Assembly (NCBI RefSeq): GCF_016093295.1
Contig: NZ_JAEDAL010000011.1
Location: forward strand, 1 to 64,000
Direction: 5' to 3'
From: Inhella gelatinilytica
GTDB lineage: Bacteria; Pseudomonadota; Gammaproteobacteria; Burkholderiales; Burkholderiaceae_C
DNA length: 64,000 nucleotides
The notes below the pieces were generated by a model. That model was given only the letters and a program-made list of their open reading frames with translations, searched no databases and was not told where the DNA came from. The position numbers and the translations under genes were made by a program. Positions 61,512 through 64,000 of this stretch are shown here, piece by piece (the first letter of the stretch is position 1; the number at the start of each line of letters is the position of its first letter).

Positions 61512-64000
61512 GGGGTGGGCAAGGCGTCAACGGTGATCGAGGCGGCCCAGGCGGCCAAGGGGCCGTAGAGCAGGGTGGTGGCATCCGCCCAGGCCGGGTG
61601 GCCTTGCAGGTCGCGGTAGCTGGGGTAGCAGCGCGCCAGCGCGGCATCGTGCTCGGGTCGGTAGAGCTTGGCGGCTTTGGCTGCTGCGGGCTCGGCGTCC
61701 GCTTCAGGGGTCATGCTGGTGGCCCGCTTGGCCTCTTGGGCCAGCGTGGCGTAGCCGGTGGCGGCGTCGGCCGGCCACGGCCCCGGGGCCTGGGTGCTGG
61801 CCAGGTAGGCGCGCAGCAGGTGGCGGAGCGTGTCGCGCGCGGTGTCCGGGGCGAGCGGGGGCAGGTGCAGCACGGCGTCGCGGGTGATCCAGGTGGCGGG
61901 CATGGGCTGATCGGCCGCGGCCGCGGCACAGAGCGTCAGGTAGGGCTCGATCAGGTGCTTGCCCTTTAGATCGCCCCATGCGGGCTTCTTGGTCTTGGCG
62001 TTTTGCTTGACCGCGTGCGCCCCCAGGGGCGCCCAACGCGGCCGGCCGTCCGCATCGCGGTGGACGTGCGGCAGCGTGGCCTCCAGCGCCAGGCCGGGGT
62101 GTTCCGGGTGTTCGAGGCGCAGCGCCCCGGGCGTGGCGTCGGGGTCCATGGGCGCCCAGCCGTCGGTGTGCTGTGCCCAGGCCTGCAGCATGGGCTGCAG
62201 CAACGCCCAATGCGCCTCGGCCAAGGCGGTGCCGGGCCCGCCCAGGGGCAGCTCGCCTTGGCGGCCCAGCCGTGCGAGGCGAGCGGCGGCGCGGCTGGCA
62301 TCCAGCCCGCCCTGTTGCCAGCTTTCGATCAGTTGGCCCATCAATTGGTGGGTGGCCAGCGCGTCGAGCGCAAACACCTCGTCGTCCGCAGCACCTTCCT
62401 CCAGATCGTCAAACTGCACCTGCAGCCGGGTGCGGAAGAACGATTCCACGGGCTTCTTCAGGAAGCGCACCAATTCGGTCAGCGTCACCGTGGGCCCAGG
62501 GGTGCCCGCCTCGGGCAGGGTGGGGGCGGGGTGCGGCCCGCTGGCGGGAGACGTGAGCTCCAGCGCGTGCCGCCACTCGCGGGCGTAGGTGAAGAGATGT
62601 GCCGGTTTGTCTTGTGCAAAGTAGCGCGGGCTGAAGGCTTGCAGCGGGTGCTCGGTGGTGCGCTCTTGCACCAGGCGCTCGTCCCACCCAGCGGCCAGGT
62701 AGTCCCGCAGCTGGCCCACCAGCACCGAGGGCGGTTGGGCCTGGTTGTCGCGCACGCTGCGCCCGCACCAGCTCACCGAGAAGACGCGGCGCGCGCTCAG
62801 CAGGGCGTCGAGCATGAGCTGGCGGTCGTCCCGCTGGCGCGAGCGGTCGCCGGGGCGCAGCATGCCGGGGCGCGCCATCAGGTCGAAATCCACCCGGGTG
62901 CTGGGGCGCGGGTAGTCGCCCTCGTTCATGCCCAGCAGGCAGACGATCTCAAACGGGATGGCCCGCATGGGCAGCAGGGTGCAGAAGGTGACGCCGCCAC
63001 TCTTGAAGCGCGTTTCCAGTTGCGGGGCTTGGTAGGCGCTCAGCCAGGCGTCGCGCGCCACGGGCAGGCCCACGGCCTCGTCAAACCCGGCGGCCTCGCA
63101 GCTGTGCAGCCAGGCCTCCAACGCCGCCCACAGTCCGGCGACTTGGTCGCGCTCGGTCTCGTCTTGGGGCGCGAAGCAGGCCTCCAGCAGCGCGCGCAGG
63201 GCGGTGGCCCAGTCGGCGGGGTGGCGGGCTTCGCGGGCGGTCTGCCACCAGGCCTCCAGCTGGCCCACCAACTCGGCGAGCTTGCCCACCACGGGGGCGG
63301 CGAGCCCGCCAATCTCCCCATAGGGCTCGACCCCGTCCAGCGGGGCGGGCAGGGGCTCGTCATCGCCCCGGGCACCCAGGGCGTAGCCGGCGAGCATGCG
63401 ATCCAGCGCCCAGCGCCAGGAGCCCAGCTCACCGCACGTGCCCAGCGCCAAGGCCTCGCGTTGCGCGGCATTCAGGCCCCAGCGCAGGCCCGCGCCGGCG
63501 ATCCAGTCCAGCAAGCCCGGCAGTTCGTCCGCGCGCAGTTCGAAGCGCGCGGCCAGGGCCGGCGTTTCCAGCAGGGTGCGCAGCTCGCTTTGGGTGAAGC
63601 GGTGTTCGTGGATGCGCAGCAGCCACTCCAGCGCGCGCAGCAGGGGCGGGCGGCCGCTGTCCCGCTGGTCGCTCAGGCTCCACGGCACGTGGCGTTCGTC
63701 GCGCGCATCGTGCTGGCCGAACACCGAGGCGATGGCGGCGGCGTAGCGGTCGATGTCCGGCACCATCACCACGATGTCGCGCGGCGCCAGCGCTGTGCCA
63801 CCGGGCGGGTGGGCCAGCCAGTGCAGGATCTGGTCGTGCAGCACCTCCACCTCGCGCTGCGGGCTGTGGGCGCTGTGGAAGACGATGGAGCGGTCGTCCG
63901 CTGCCACGGCATCCAGGCGCCGAGGGTGCTCGGCCAGGCGTTGCAGGTCGCGCACAGCGGCCTGCACCTGTTCCAGCCAGGTGCGGGGCGGGGAGACGTC
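61508..64000 (-). CDS. recC: Exodeoxyribonuclease V subunit gamma (RecC), partial
   Basis: The C-terminal 830 or so residues of RecC; the gene runs off the right end with the frame still open to base 64000. RecC has helicase folds without helicase activity and reads the chi sequence. Visible are PRDIVVMVPDIDRYAAAIASVF, VPWSLSDQRD, IPFEIVCLLGMNEGDYPR and RVFSVSWCGRSVRDN. The order recC-recB-recD in one direction with 4-base overlaps is a standard operon; no ptrA gene is found between recC and recB. Confidence 0.95.
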   Translation of the reverse strand, partial: DVSPPRTWLEQVQAAVRDLQRLAEHPRRLDAVAADDRSIVFHSAHSPQREVEVLHDQILHWLAHPPGGTALAPRDIVVMVPDIDRYAAAIASVFGQHDARDERHVPWSLSDQRDSGRPPLLRALEWLLRIHEHRFTQSELRTLLETPALAARFELRADELPGLLDWIAGAGLRWGLNAAQREALALGTCGELGSWRWALDRMLAGYALGARGDDEPLPAPLDGVEPYGEIGGLAAPVVGKLAELVGQLEAWWQTAREARHPADWATALRALLEACFAPQDETERDQVAGLWAALEAWLHSCEAAGFDEAVGLPVARDAWLSAYQAPQLETRFKSGGVTFCTLLPMRAIPFEIVCLLGMNEGDYPRPSTRVDFDLMARPGMLRPGDRSRQRDDRQLMLDALLSARRVFSVSWCGRSVRDNQAQPPSVLVGQLRDYLAAGWDERLVQERTTEHPLQAFSPRYFAQDKPAHLFTYAREWRHALELTSPASGPHPAPTLPEAGTPGPTVTLTELVRFLKKPVESFFRTRLQVQFDDLEEGAADDEVFALDALATHQLMGQLIESWQQGGLDASRAAARLARLGRQGELPLGGPGTALAEAHWALLQPMLQAWAQHTDGWAPMDPDATPGALRLEHPEHPGLALEATLPHVHRDADGRPRWAPLGAHAVKQNAKTKKPAWGDLKGKHLIEPYLTLCAAAAADQPMPATWITRDAVLHLPPLAPDTARDTLRHLLRAYLASTQAPGPWPADAATGYATLAQEAKRATSMTPEADAEPAAAKAAKLYRPEHDAALARCYPSYRDLQGHPAWADATTLLYGPLAAWAASITVDALPTP

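Overview
The window reads as one stretch of chromosome from a GC-rich betaproteobacterium, most likely Burkholderiales of the Sphaerotilaceae/Roseateles/Inhella kind. This is an inference from gene content and order (rimP-nusA-infB-rbfA-truB-typA, a long Orn/Lys/Arg decarboxylase, dapA-bamC, separate parE and parC, recC-recB-recD) and from the repeated TAGAAT-type promoter boxes. No taxonomic search was possible. Coding density is very high: no gene-free stretch exceeds 300 bases, the longest being 281 bases between the chemoreceptor gene and parC. I see no prophage, insertion sequence, CRISPR array, rRNA or integrase.

Layout. 1-4.8 kb: the tail of lpdA, two orphan periplasmic solute-binding proteins around an unrecognised 507-aa protein with a Rossmann-like motif, tRNA-Ser(UGA), an ApaH-like phosphatase and a small coiled-coil membrane protein. 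4.8-9.6 kb: tRNA-Ser(GGA), an SPFH/NfeD membrane pair, a PLP-dependent amino-acid decarboxylase and fabI. 9.7-18.1 kb: the translation operon rimP-nusA-infB-rbfA-truB followed by typA, with a hairpin plus U-run before rimP and a strong hairpin inside the operon. 18.1-21.4 kb: a DMT exporter, a 3-hydroxyisobutyryl-CoA hydrolase-like enzyme and UDP-glucose dehydrogenase. 21.4-32.2 kb: one nearly gapless run of nucleoside uptake (BMP lipoprotein-family binding protein, ATPase, two permeases), nucleoside breakdown (cdd, purine nucleoside phosphorylase, deoC, deoA), then trmB, a small membrane protein, coaBC and dut. 32.2-39 kb: SlyD-like isomerase, RoxA-type ribosomal oxygenase, an unknown overlapping gene, a tiny lipoprotein with a structured leader, and a leftward operon of MFS transporter, 38-aa peptide, methyltransferase, dapA and bamC. 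39-46.7 kb: parE, an acetyltransferase, a chalcone-isomerase-like periplasmic protein, a chemoreceptor, parC and a DUF427-like gene. 46.7-53.5 kb: a third orphan binding protein, an M13 peptidase, a GrpB-family protein, a quinone oxidoreductase, pyrD and aroG. 53.5-64 kb: two adjacent toxin-antitoxin-like pairs (a HEPN/MNT pair of the HI0074/HI0073 type translationally coupled to aroG, and hipBA with two operator repeats), then recD, recB and recC, the last running off the right edge.

Most genes are housekeeping and confidently identified. The least explained items are the 507-aa protein at 1053-2576, the 175-aa protein overlapping roxA, the structured leader before the 64-aa lipoprotein, the 38-aa ORF coupled to the MFS gene, and the back-to-back toxin-antitoxin-like modules between aroG and recBCD. 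I did not find a clear new multi-gene system; the last of these is the best candidate for one.
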